64,000 nucleotides of DNA, from positions 3,162,001 through 3,226,000 of the forward strand of contig NZ_JBDOIO010000003.1 in NCBI RefSeq assembly GCF_039831995.1. The letters run 5' to 3'. Shown one piece after another: positions 43,465-53,700 of this stretch; positions within the stretch are counted from its first letter, which is position 1; the number at the start of each line of letters is the position of its first letter. Origin of the DNA: Paenibacillus pabuli (GTDB taxonomy: Bacteria > Bacillota > Bacilli > Paenibacillales > Paenibacillaceae). Position numbers and translations under genes: made by a program. The notes under the pieces are model-generated. The model saw only the letters and a list, made by a program, of their open reading frames with translations, was not told the origin of the DNA and did no database searches.

Positions 43465-46400
43465 TTCTTCCCAGTAGGGCCAGTTTATACTGATTGTCTT
43501 GCCTGAACGTTTGTCACGAATCTGAAGATTCTCACGATATTCCGCAAAGGAATTAAGGAAGCTGTTGGCATAGGCATAATCTGACTGTCCGACATTACCC
43601 AGGTGCGACACAGATGAGAATAAAACAAAGAAATCTAACGATTCCTCTTTGGAAGCCTCATCTAACCAAATGGTGCCGTTCACTTTAGGGGCTAGCACAG
43701 CCTTCATTTCTTCGTAAGATTTATTTACGATTAACTTGTCATCAAGGACACCTGCACAATGGATGATACCGTGCAGCGCCTGGAATCGGGCTCGTATTTG
43801 GGCTAGCGCACTTTCGACCTCTTCATGTACGGACATATCTGCCTGAATATAGAGAACTTCCGAACCTAACGATTCCAGCTCCTCAAGTAAAATTTGTTTT
43901 TCGTCGTCCAGAGACGATCGACCAATCAGCGCCAATTTTGCTTGTGTCGTGCTAGCAAGATGCTTAGCCAACACAATCCCGATCCCGCCCATCCCTCCGG
44001 TAATAAGATAGACGCCGTTGTTTCGGAACGGCATCGGCTTATCGGTGATCTCTTGTTCGAAATTCCCTTCTTTTAAACGCTTCACGAATCGACCTTCTTC
44101 TGTGTACCGAATTTCATCGCCGTCCTCCGCTTCGAATTCGGCTGCTGCAATGCTTTCCGGAAGAACAGCTACCGATTGAAGCCGGACAATTTTGTAGGCT
44201 AATTTCGGATACTCCAGCCGGACGGTTTTGGCAAAGCCGCTTATCGCTTCGCTGAGAGCCGAAGCAATGGTGCTCTCCTCGTTATAGATGAGTAGGAGCT
44301 TCACTTTTTCGTACGGAGCGACTTCCGTTAGAGACTTCGTCAAATAAAACAACGAGTATATCCCCTCGTTCATCACCGCATCCAGCTCATAAGACGACGA
44401 ATGATGCGACCACATGTGAATAATCTGACTTGGCAGCCTATCTTTCTGCTTAAGATCAGAGAGAAGCTTGCGATAATCGTCTTGTCGCTCCGGATTAATC
44501 ACATAATTATCGTTGGGGCCATCTTTGAATGCTTCGCCAGGCTTCACGAGAATGATAGGAAAATCCGATTTGAAGGCATCCCACGCTTGTTCGCTGTTGG
44601 TAAAAATAAGTAGCGGCCCGGATATGTTGCCAGGATGTAGCTCCAAAGTCGCCTTCTCCCAAGAGTTGTGATAATACAAGGTTTCCAGCTTATCTGAAGT
44701 TGAAGAACCCGTTTCCAACGTAGTCGTAATGGTTCGAATCGAATAGTTCCGAATGAAGGCCACCATACGGCCTTGTGGATCATATAGGTTCAAATTGAAC
44801 TTTGAAGCACCTGTCTTGTTAGAATCTTGATCGGCCCGTGTCGCATAGACGTAACATTGCTTCGGGAATGGCCGTATCACTTCAACCTCATCAATGGAGA
44901 ACGGCATGAAAGGCGAAGTATCTCTTCCCTGTAGCAGCCCGACGATTGTCTGCAGGCACCCTTCCAGCAAGGAAGGGTGCAGCGTAAAGGCATCGAAGTT
45001 TCCTTCTCTCTCAACTGGCAATTCGATTCGCGATATCGCTTCGGATTCGTTATAATAAAGCGCCTTAATTGGCCGGAATGTCGGGCCGTATTGGTAGACA
45101 TCCGCGGAAGCATTCGATCCATAGAAAGCGGTATGCTCGATACGATCTGAGCATCTTTCCAGGCAGCTTTCTATATCAAAGATTTCATGTGATTCCTCGA
45201 TATTCCACTCTGTATCCATATCCGGGCGAACTTCAAGCTTTCCTTGCGCGTGAATGACCTGCTGTTCCTGTTCGTAGGTACATACTTTAAATTCGATCTC
45301 ATGATCAAGTGGGGTAAGTACAATTTCCATTTCACGAGACGTCTCCACAATGATGGGACGTGCCCACACGATCTGCTTAATCTTATGGATTTTCCGCTTT
45401 GCCGCCAGCTCACCGGCTGCCCTACCCATCTCGATGTAGGCTACGCCTGGCAAAACCTTTTGATGATGAATGACATGATCCACAAGGAAAAATTCGTTAC
45501 CTGTTAGTGTTGTTGTATATTTCTGCGCCATGAAATCCGACGTATTACGGTCGATGAACGGATGAAGCTTTTGAGCTGCTTCCTTTGCTATTGCCGCCAC
45601 AGGCTTACGAGAGGATTCCGTCTTCCAGTACCTCTCTTGCGCAAACGGATACGTCGGAAGACTGACGCGGCGAGGACGCGGGGCATTATTATAGAATAAG
45701 GTCCAATCCAGCTTCAGCCCGTTTACCCACAGCATGGCCAGTTTTTTCTTTTTATCCTTCATGATCCATTTGCCAATCAACTCAGTTGAATCCTCATCCC
45801 GCTCAAACCATTGAATAGATGCTTCTGCCTGCTTGGCCTTCTTCTCAAAACAATTATCGATGTTCATCTTGCCTTCCACATAAGCCTCCAGCTTGCCGAT
45901 TAAATCTTCGGCATCGTTGACCAGAAAGATAACTCGGCTACTCATCGTTTCGCGGCCAACCTGCAGCGTAAATGCGATATTCGATAAATTCGGATGGCGA
46001 TTGTCGCTTCTCATATAGTGAAGGAGCTCAAGCGCGTACGCTTTGAGACGATCGTCGTTTCTGGCTGATAGCGGAATCAAATAAGAACGACCGCAATTTG
46101 ATTCTGCAAGGCTTTCAACCGGGTTCATCTCGGTATATTTCTCGAAAATGGCATGAGCATTTGTCCCTCCAATCCCGAATGAACTGAGTGCCGCCCGGTA
46201 TGGATGAGGACGATTCTCCAAACTTTGCAGCTGATCTACTACATAGAAAGGTGAGTGACGTAAATCGATCTCACGATTCGCTTCCTTGAAATTCAGTGAC
46301 GCGGGGATCTGATTGTGATACAAGCTTAATGCCACCTTAATACAACCTGCCAAGCCTGCGGCAGTATCCAGATGTCCAATGTTCGTTTTAACCGATCCGA

Positions 46401-49400
46401 TTCCGCAAAATTGCCGTTTTGTCGTGTATTGATTGTAGATTTGGCTGAGTGCAGCAATTTCGATCGGATCGCCCAGCTTGGTGCCCGTTCCATGCGCTTC
46501 GATGTAGCTGATGGTTTCCGGGTCGATCTTCGTTGATTCCAGCGCACTTTGAATGACGTTGGCCTGCCCTTTTATGCTGGGTGCATAAAATCCAACTTTG
46601 TCCGCCCCGTCGTTATTCAATTTAATGTCTCTTAACAGTGCATAGATATTATCCCCGTCTTCGATGGCCTTCTTCGCAGACTTCAGTACGATGACAGCGG
46701 CGCCTTCTCCGCCAATCATCCCGTCAGCCGAAGCATCAAAGGCTTTCAAATGACCGTCTCCCGAAAAATTCAGACCTGGCATATGGACATAGCCAGCACT
46801 AGTTGAAGAGTGAATTGTCGACGCCCCGACTAAAGCGTAGTCGCTCTCCCCCGAACGCAGGCTTTGAAACGCTGAATACATCCCAGCTAAAGACGAGGAA
46901 CAATTGGAATGGACAGAAAAGCTCGGTCCTTTCAATCCCAGCTGGTATGAGATCATCGTCGGAATCGTCCCCGCTTGGCCTAGTATCCACGATACATACG
47001 TACCGGCATCATCGACGACATGAACCTGTTGCGGATCGTCTGGCGCCTGATAGAAGTTGTTGCTTGAGGACATGTACACGGCTGTGTTTGGAATATCCTG
47101 AGCACGGTAACCAGCATCCTCTACCGCTTTCCAGGAATGAAGCAGTAAAAGCCTCATCTGCGGATCCATCATTTCCGCATCCTTAGGCGAGATTTTGAAA
47201 AACTCGGGATCGAACAGTTCTTTGCCATCTATCGTTAATTGGATAGGCACATACGACGGATTCTCGATAAGTTGTTTGTCGATGTTTAACTCGTTTAACT
47301 CTTCTTCGGATAGTAGACGAACACTTTCTTTTCCTTCCCGCAAGTTCTCCCAAAATTGACGGTAGTTGTTGGCATCGGAAAACTGACACGAGATGCCTAT
47401 GATAGCCATGCTATCTTCAACATACGCCGGATAGTTGTGTTGCTGGTTACTGCCCTTGCTGTTTTTATCTGTGGGGTACAACGGAGTCTGTATGGCTTCA
47501 GGAGGACTCTTCACTTGAACATGGAGCTGCCCCTCACTTTTTATATCCAGAATAAATTTACTTAGCTCTCTAACATTGGCATGCTCAAAGAGGTTCGTTA
47601 CCTTGATTTCGCAGTCCAGCTTCCTGCTAATCCGATCCGCTGCCGTTACAGCAGTGAAGGAGTCTCCGCCTGCATCAAAAAATCCGTCTTCCATGTTAAT
47701 TTCATCAACGCCGATAACGTCTTTCCAAATCGCCACAATAATTTGTTCGGTTTCCGACTCCGACATCGTATTCATTGCTACGCGGTCCGGTTGTACTTCA
47801 TTTCGTTTGGATAGCTCCAATCGGTTCACTTTGCCATTTGGCGTCAGCGGGATCGACTCAATCTCCGTAAAAACGCTCGGAACCATATGAGCAGGAAGCC
47901 ATTTCTTCATATACCTACGCAGCTCTTTCAGAACGAGATCACGGTGGCGCTCCTGACCACCGCGCACATAATACGCTCTTAGCTGCACATGCTCTTGATG
48001 ATTGTGAATGACGACGGCACTTTCACGAATCCCCGGATACAGATTGAGTCTCGTTTCTATTTCGTTCAGTTCGATCCGGAATCCATGCAGTTTCACTTGG
48101 TTGTCGATCCGTCCCAAATATTCAATTTCGCCGCCTGCGAGCCATCTTGCCGAATCTCCAGTTCGATAAAGCTTGGTACCTGGTTGAAAGGGATTCTCGA
48201 TGAACCGTTCTGCCGTAAGCTTAGGCAAATTTAAATACCCTCTGGCTAATCCATCTCCGCCAATATAAAGCTCGCCCGGAATGGAAACAGGAACCGGCAT
48301 CATTCGGTCATTCAAAATATAGATTTGCGTATTGGCGATCGGCTTGCCGATTGTGATCGGTTCATTCGGTTTAATCTGCTTGAGCGTAGACCATATCGTC
48401 GTTTCCGTCGGTCCAAACATATTCCAGACTTCGCTATTTGTTTCCATAAAGAACTGCTTTAACCGTTCCGGTAGAGCCTCGCCTCCGCATAGAATTTTAA
48501 TTCGTTCTTCGTTCCGCCAACCATAAAGAAAAAGCGCCGTCCACGTCGCGGGCGTCGCTTGCATTATCGTAGGTCGAACCGTTTGAATTTCCTGCTGAAG
48601 TAACTCGACGTTCTTTTGTTTAGCCGTGCTGCAAATATAACAGGCCGCACCGCAGATTAGAGGCAGGTACAATTCCAAGCCGGCAATATCAAAGCAATAC
48701 GTAGTTACGGCGAGCAATTTATCTTCGGACGTAATAGCGGGCTTCCGTCCCATCGATTGCAAGAAATTAGTCAGAGCGACATGCGGAATCATTACTCCTT
48801 TTGGGTTACCTGTGCTTCCGGACGTATACATCACGTAGGCTAAGTGATCTGACCCTGATGGTTTCTGAATTACCACCTGGCCACTTGCCATTTTCTCTAT
48901 GGTCTCCCAATACGTATCCAGCGGGATAGCTGTAACTTCATTACTTAATAGTCCATTCAACTTGTTCATTAATGCGGACTGACTGATAACAATAGATATC
49001 CGGCTGTCTTCGATCATATAGCTCAAGCGTTCAGACGGATATTCCGGATCTAAAGGAACATAGGCGCCACCGGATTTAAGAATCCCTAGCAAACCAACGA
49101 TCATATGTAATGATCGTTCGAAGCTGATCCCCACCAGGCTATCGGGCTTAACCCCTTGTCGCTGCAGATAGATCGCAAGCTTCGTGCTTCTCTCGTCCAA
49201 TTCCCGGTAGGTGAGCGACTCGTTCTCATAGATGACTGCGGTCGCCTCGGGCGTTTTCCTAACCTGTTCTTCAAATAATTCATGTACGCATTTGTTCTTC
49301 GAATACGTGATCTCTGTCGCATTCCAATTCAAGAGAATGGTTTGTTCTTCTTCTGCTGAAAGTAGCGGATATTGTCCAAGCGCACGCTCCCCGTTACCGA

Positions 49401-50775
49401 TCACTTCTTCCGTTAATCGTACAAAGTATTCGGTCATCCGCTTGATCGTTGAGTCATGGTAAAGGTCAGGATTGTACTTCATATTAAGTTGGTAGTGATC
49501 GCCGTGCTCAAATACTTCTAACGCAAGTTCATATTCTCCTTCCTGATGAATCTCCTCCACTAGCTCAAAATCAAGAGCGTTATGATAATCCGCAAACTGC
49601 TTCATCTGGCTGGAAGAAATAAAATTTTGATAGAAATATCCGACCTGGAATACCGGCGCATTCGATATCGAACGAGGCAAATTCAGTTCTCTTACCATTG
49701 CAGAGAACGGATAGTCCGAATGATCCATTCCGTCGAGCATCGTCAACTGTAACTGCTCAGCAAACTTCGTAAAGCCTTCCTCTTCGTCAATTCGACTACG
49801 AATTGGAATCATGTTGATGAAATAACCGATTAACGACTCGAATCTCTCTTCCGGCCTTCCTAAGCTTGCCATTCCGACAATCAGCTCGCGCTGATTTGAA
49901 TATTGATGTAGCAGCACCTTAAACACAGCTAGGAAAAAAACCGGCAGACGGATGCGCTGAAGTTTGGAAAACGATTTGATTTTATCTTTAAGCTCGGACG
50001 GAATAGAAACGCGATGCGTCTTCCCTTTAAATGTGGCTGCAGAATGACGCGGCAGATCGGTTGGGAGGTCTAAGACCGGCAGCGTACCCGACAATTGCTG
50101 CTTCCAATAGGCACGGTGCTCTTCCCCTTTCCTGCTTGCCAGCATTTCCTGTTCCCAATCGATAAAATCATAATAGTGTGAGGAAGAGGAACCGCTTGTT
50201 AGCGATTCCCCCTTTGCAAGAGCAAGATAAGCATCCAATAAGGACTTTACGAGAATTGCAACTGAACTGCCGTCAAAAATAATATGGTGGACATTGATTA
50301 ACACCCAGTGCTCGGTCTCGGATCGCTCGAACACATGAACTCGCATTAATGGACCTGCATTAAACGAGAAGGACTCGCTAGCCTTCGTACGAATAAATGG
50401 GATAATCTCTTCATAAAACAGTTGGGAAATATCCTCTCTCGTGATTGCTAGTTTCTGTGATTGCTGAGAGGTTTGAAAAGGAATACCGTTCTCCTCTTCA
50501 ATGACAGTCTTTAATATCGGATGCTGCTCCAACATATACTCCAGCGCTTGCCTGAACAAATTAACATCCAGTCGTTTTCGAATACGGAAGCAGATCGGCA
50601 GATTGTAGGCGCTCATGCCGGGTGCTACTTTCTCTAGCATCCATAGACCCTTCTGTCCCTCAGATAGCGTTTTTTTCGCCAAAAATTGAGGGGTCAGCTC
50701 TTGAAGCTTTTGGCGTAGCTCAGATGTTGATAATTCGCCTTCTCTATACTTGTCCAACAACTCTTTCGCTATCAT
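43438..50775 (-). CDS. Hybrid NRPS/trans-AT PKS, protein C: C-A(Gly)-PCP-KS-DH-KR
   Basis: The protein has about 2445 residues. A docking-like helix (IAKELLDKYREGELS) precedes a condensation domain with HHIIFDG (about 165). The adenylation domain (about 480-990, YTSGSTGNPKG near 650) gives the pocket residues D-I-L-Q-L-G-M-I-W-K, a glycine-type code. The PCP (AGGDSFTAV) is near 1033. The KS at about 1125-1545 has HSNCSSS, EAHGTGT and KTNIGH intact. The DH (about 1740-1990) has DHVIHHQKVLPG and LHPSLLEGCLQ, with Glu for the usual Asp. The KR from about 2255 has TGGMGGIG, a GVLDD motif (B type) and the catalytic Tyr in SDYAYAN. The KR ends prematurely at the frame break. The start ATG overlaps the previous stop (TAATG). 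Confidence 0.93.
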   Translation of the reverse strand: MIAKELLDKYREGELSTSELRQKLQELTPQFLAKKTLSEGQKGLWMLEKVAPGMSAYNLPICFRIRKRLDVNLFRQALEYMLEQHPILKTVIEEENGIPFQTSQQSQKLAITREDISQLFYEEIIPFIRTKASESFSFNAGPLMRVHVFERSETEHWVLINVHHIIFDGSSVAILVKSLLDAYLALAKGESLTSGSSSSHYYDFIDWEQEMLASRKGEEHRAYWKQQLSGTLPVLDLPTDLPRHSAATFKGKTHRVSIPSELKDKIKSFSKLQRIRLPVFFLAVFKVLLHQYSNQRELIVGMASLGRPEERFESLIGYFINMIPIRSRIDEEEGFTKFAEQLQLTMLDGMDHSDYPFSAMVRELNLPRSISNAPVFQVGYFYQNFISSSQMKQFADYHNALDFELVEEIHQEGEYELALEVFEHGDHYQLNMKYNPDLYHDSTIKRMTEYFVRLTEEVIGNGERALGQYPLLSAEEEQTILLNWNATEITYSKNKCVHELFEEQVRKTPEATAVIYENESLTYRELDERSTKLAIYLQRQGVKPDSLVGISFERSLHMIVGLLGILKSGGAYVPLDPEYPSERLSYMIEDSRISIVISQSALMNKLNGLLSNEVTAIPLDTYWETIEKMASGQVVIQKPSGSDHLAYVMYTSGSTGNPKGVMIPHVALTNFLQSMGRKPAITSEDKLLAVTTYCFDIAGLELYLPLICGAACYICSTAKQKNVELLQQEIQTVRPTIMQATPATWTALFLYGWRNEERIKILCGGEALPERLKQFFMETNSEVWNMFGPTETTIWSTLKQIKPNEPITIGKPIANTQIYILNDRMMPVPVSIPGELYIGGDGLARGYLNLPKLTAERFIENPFQPGTKLYRTGDSARWLAGGEIEYLGRIDNQVKLHGFRIELNEIETRLNLYPGIRESAVVIHNHQEHVQLRAYYVRGGQERHRDLVLKELRRYMKKWLPAHMVPSVFTEIESIPLTPNGKVNRLELSKRNEVQPDRVAMNTMSESETEQIIVAIWKDVIGVDEINMEDGFFDAGGDSFTAVTAADRISRKLDCEIKVTNLFEHANVRELSKFILDIKSEGQLHVQVKSPPEAIQTPLYPTDKNSKGSNQQHNYPAYVEDSMAIIGISCQFSDANNYRQFWENLREGKESVRLLSEEELNELNIDKQLIENPSYVPIQLTIDGKELFDPEFFKISPKDAEMMDPQMRLLLLHSWKAVEDAGYRAQDIPNTAVYMSSSNNFYQAPDDPQQVHVVDDAGTYVSWILGQAGTIPTMISYQLGLKGPSFSVHSNCSSSLAGMYSAFQSLRSGESDYALVGASTIHSSTSAGYVHMPGLNFSGDGHLKAFDASADGMIGGEGAAVIVLKSAKKAIEDGDNIYALLRDIKLNNDGADKVGFYAPSIKGQANVIQSALESTKIDPETISYIEAHGTGTKLGDPIEIAALSQIYNQYTTKRQFCGIGSVKTNIGHLDTAAGLAGCIKVALSLYHNQIPASLNFKEANREIDLRHSPFYVVDQLQSLENRPHPYRAALSSFGIGGTNAHAIFEKYTEMNPVESLAESNCGRSYLIPLSARNDDRLKAYALELLHYMRSDNRHPNLSNIAFTLQVGRETMSSRVIFLVNDAEDLIGKLEAYVEGKMNIDNCFEKKAKQAEASIQWFERDEDSTELIGKWIMKDKKKKLAMLWVNGLKLDWTLFYNNAPRPRRVSLPTYPFAQERYWKTESSRKPVAAIAKEAAQKLHPFIDRNTSDFMAQKYTTTLTGNEFFLVDHVIHHQKVLPGVAYIEMGRAAGELAAKRKIHKIKQIVWARPIIVETSREMEIVLTPLDHEIEFKVCTYEQEQQVIHAQGKLEVRPDMDTEWNIEESHEIFDIESCLERCSDRIEHTAFYGSNASADVYQYGPTFRPIKALYYNESEAISRIELPVEREGNFDAFTLHPSLLEGCLQTIVGLLQGRDTSPFMPFSIDEVEVIRPFPKQCYVYATRADQDSNKTGASKFNLNLYDPQGRMVAFIRNYSIRTITTTLETGSSTSDKLETLYYHNSWEKATLELHPGNISGPLLIFTNSEQAWDAFKSDFPIILVKPGEAFKDGPNDNYVINPERQDDYRKLLSDLKQKDRLPSQIIHMWSHHSSSYELDAVMNEGIYSLFYLTKSLTEVAPYEKVKLLLIYNEESTIASALSEAISGFAKTVRLEYPKLAYKIVRLQSVAVLPESIAAAEFEAEDGDEIRYTEEGRFVKRLKEGNFEQEITDKPMPFRNNGVYLITGGMGGIGIVLAKHLASTTQAKLALIGRSSLDDEKQILLEELESLGSEVLYIQADMSVHEEVESALAQIRARFQALHGIIHCAGVLDDKLIVNKSYEEMKAVLAPKVNGTIWLDEASKEESLDFFVLFSSVSHLGNVGQSDYAYANSFLNSFAEYRENLQIRDKRSGKTISINWPYWEEGGVRNATK

Positions 50776-53700
50776 TATCCATCTACTCCTATACATTTTT
50801 CTAGATCATCAAGCTTGATAATGCCTTGAATAAACTTCTCCATCGCTTCGATAACTTCTAGATCTTTGTATTCGCGCTGCATGTTTTCTTTAGTATCCTG
50901 ATCGTTATGTTGACTAATTCCCAGTTTTGGAACCAAGTATGCTGAAATGGAACGAATCGTCGGGCACTGAAGAAGTTCGCGACCTGAAATCGTGAGATCG
51001 TAATGTTGTTCGACATTCCGAATTAATTTCATCATCAGAATCGAATCTACACCATAGTCTTGCAGGTCACGATTCACGTTGATACTTTGTTCAGCGATTT
51101 CGAGCTTCTCTGAGAAAAACCCGATGAGATACCCCTCGAACTCTTCCTGAGTTGACATCTCGACGTTGACCAAAGCATTATCATCCACTCGAACTTCCTC
51201 ATTCGACTTATCACGCTCCGTTAAACGTCTTTTCGTTTCCGCTGGAATCCAATAACGTTCCTTTTTGAACGGATAGGTCGGTAACGGGATGATCCGCGCT
51301 CGATCCTCATTAAATAATGAATTCCATGCCACTTTGCCGCCATTTACCCAGTGTATGGCGATGATGTCGAGATTTCCGCTCTGAACAAACTGTTGTACCA
51401 GCGACTCTTTTTCATTCATAAAGGAAAGCGCTTTTACTTGTAATGCCTCCTCTGCGTTGCCGGTAAAAATCGGAACTACGCTATTGATCTGTTGACTGCC
51501 CTGATCGGATTGCAAATAATCATTCAGCCCCTGAATAAGTTCTTCTTTGCCTTTCGTTACAATGGCTAACCGACTCGGCATCGCTTCCCTTCCAGATTGA
51601 AGCGTATAGGCAAGGTCGGACAATGAGAGATGATCAGCCATGGAAATGTGATCATGCATCTGCTTCGCAACGGCATGAAGTCTTTCACGATCTGCTGCCG
51701 AAAAAATAAAAATTTGGCTTTGATCTTCAGCGATAGGCTTATTCGATTCCTTCGAAGGATCGATATACTCTTCTATAACAGCGAAGGCATTCGTTCCGCT
51801 ATTCGCGGATGTACTGATCGCACCCAGGCGCGGTTGATCAGCGCATCTATTCCATGTCTGATCGCTTCCACTCGCCAGAAACGGCGCTTTTGAAAAATCG
51901 ATATCAGGGTTACTCGTATTGAAATTATGCAGACCCAGCATCGTCTGCTCTCTCATTGCCATCAGCATCGTTATTAAACTGACTATCCCCGAAGCAGCAA
52001 ACGTATGTCCGATTAACGGTTTAATTGAACTAATATAACCTAATGGCTTTTCAGAGGAATAGCTCCCAAACGCTTTGCGCAAGCCGTCAATTTCTGCAGC
52101 ATCTCCCAGTTTGGTCCCTACGCTATGCGAAATCATATATTGGATACCTGAAGGATCGATCTGGTATTTATCCAGCGTGTCGCTAATCAGCTCCGCTTGC
52201 CTGATCGGATTTGGCGCCATCATACCATGGCCTTTCCCGTTATAGTTGACACCACTGCCTTTGATGCAACCGTAAATATGATCCTTGTCGCGAATGGCCT
52301 TAGATAAAGGCTTGAGCAAAACGGCGGCAACAGCTTCACTCGGCACCATACCGTTTGCGCGGTCATCAAATACATGAGACTTCCCCGTAGGGGAAATCAA
52401 ATCTAACATACTCATTCCGATATGCGCTGATGGTGAGACGAACAGGTTGATACCACCAACTAGAGCCATTTCGCAGTCGTCCTGGCGCAAAGCTTGGCAA
52501 GCTTGATGAAGGGCAACCAGACTGGAAGAACAAGATGCCGTAATCGATAAATTGGGACCTTTCAAATCTAGTAAATAGGCAATACGAGCGGATAGAATGG
52601 CATTCTGATTGCTGTAAAACTGTCCCTGCTGCTTCACCATAAATCCATAGTCACCTTCTTCAACCCCTACGTACACGCCGCACGATTTCCCTTTTATTCT
52701 CTCGTCCATATACCCTGCATCTTCTAGCGCATGCCACGCCTCTTCCAGAAACAAGCGCTGGCATGGATCCATGATATGGGCTTCCTTCGGTGAAATTTTG
52801 AAAAATAACGGATCGAAGCGATCGATATCGGTAAGAAATCCTCCCCATTTCGAATGACTTCTTCCAACTTCACCCGATGCTTCTCCATCATAGTCCCGCC
52901 AATCCCACCGATCCTTCGGAATCTCAGTAATGCTTTCTTTACGATGCTTCAGATTCTGCCAAAGCTTCTCCACCGAATCCGCCTGAGGGAATCGCCCACT
53001 CATCCCAATGATGGCGATCGGCTCAATTAATTTCTCCATGTTGGAGTGGATGTGGTCGAGATCCGATCCTTTATCTTTGCGCTCTTGTGGGGTATTGTCA
53101 CTTTCGATCTCAGCTTTCCTTTCATTCAGTTCAATTTCCCCCTGATAAAACCGTTCGAGCGTTTCTTTATGGTCCTGCACCAAATATTCGCTAATCTTGC
53201 CGATCGTGGAATAACCGAGCAGTGAGGATGGCGTAATCTCAATGCCGTATAAGCTCGTGATCCTTCCAGCAAATTCGAACAAATTGATGGAGTCAAAGCC
53301 GTATTCTAACAAATGCTCGTCCACGTCCAGTTTCTCGACAGGCACATGATGCAGCTGGCTGATTGCTTCTTTCAAGTCCCGCTCCACGAATCGCACGACG
53401 TCAAATGCTTCATTTGCTACGCCGTTGCTGATGTTTGAGACTGCAGGAGATTTGAAACGAATGTTTTCTTGCTCCTGTTCCTGCTGTAATCTTAAAAATT
53501 TGTACACCATGCTCCTTTGGCCTGACATAATCAAGTGTTGCGATTGAGGCGCCATCAAGATTCGTTCAAAGATGGACAGTCCCTCTTCAGTTTCCAAATA
53601 ACGCTGGCCGCTAGATTTCAGATATTTTTCGTTATTGTCCTGATCAAATCCCATGCCACCGTCCCGCCACAGCGGCCAGTTGATGACAACGGTCTTGCCC

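Noticed and set aside
44956..44980. Perfect 10-bp hairpin GCACCCTTCC/GGAAGGGTGC
   Set aside because: It lies inside the coding sequence of an intact DH domain, has no T tract, and encodes conserved residues around HPSLL, so it is a coincidence of codons and not a terminator.
51775..53025. KS2 of protein B as a second KS0
   Set aside because: The motif is altered to SHSVGT, but the catalytic His is still present, as are the Cys and the second His, so loss of condensation cannot be claimed.
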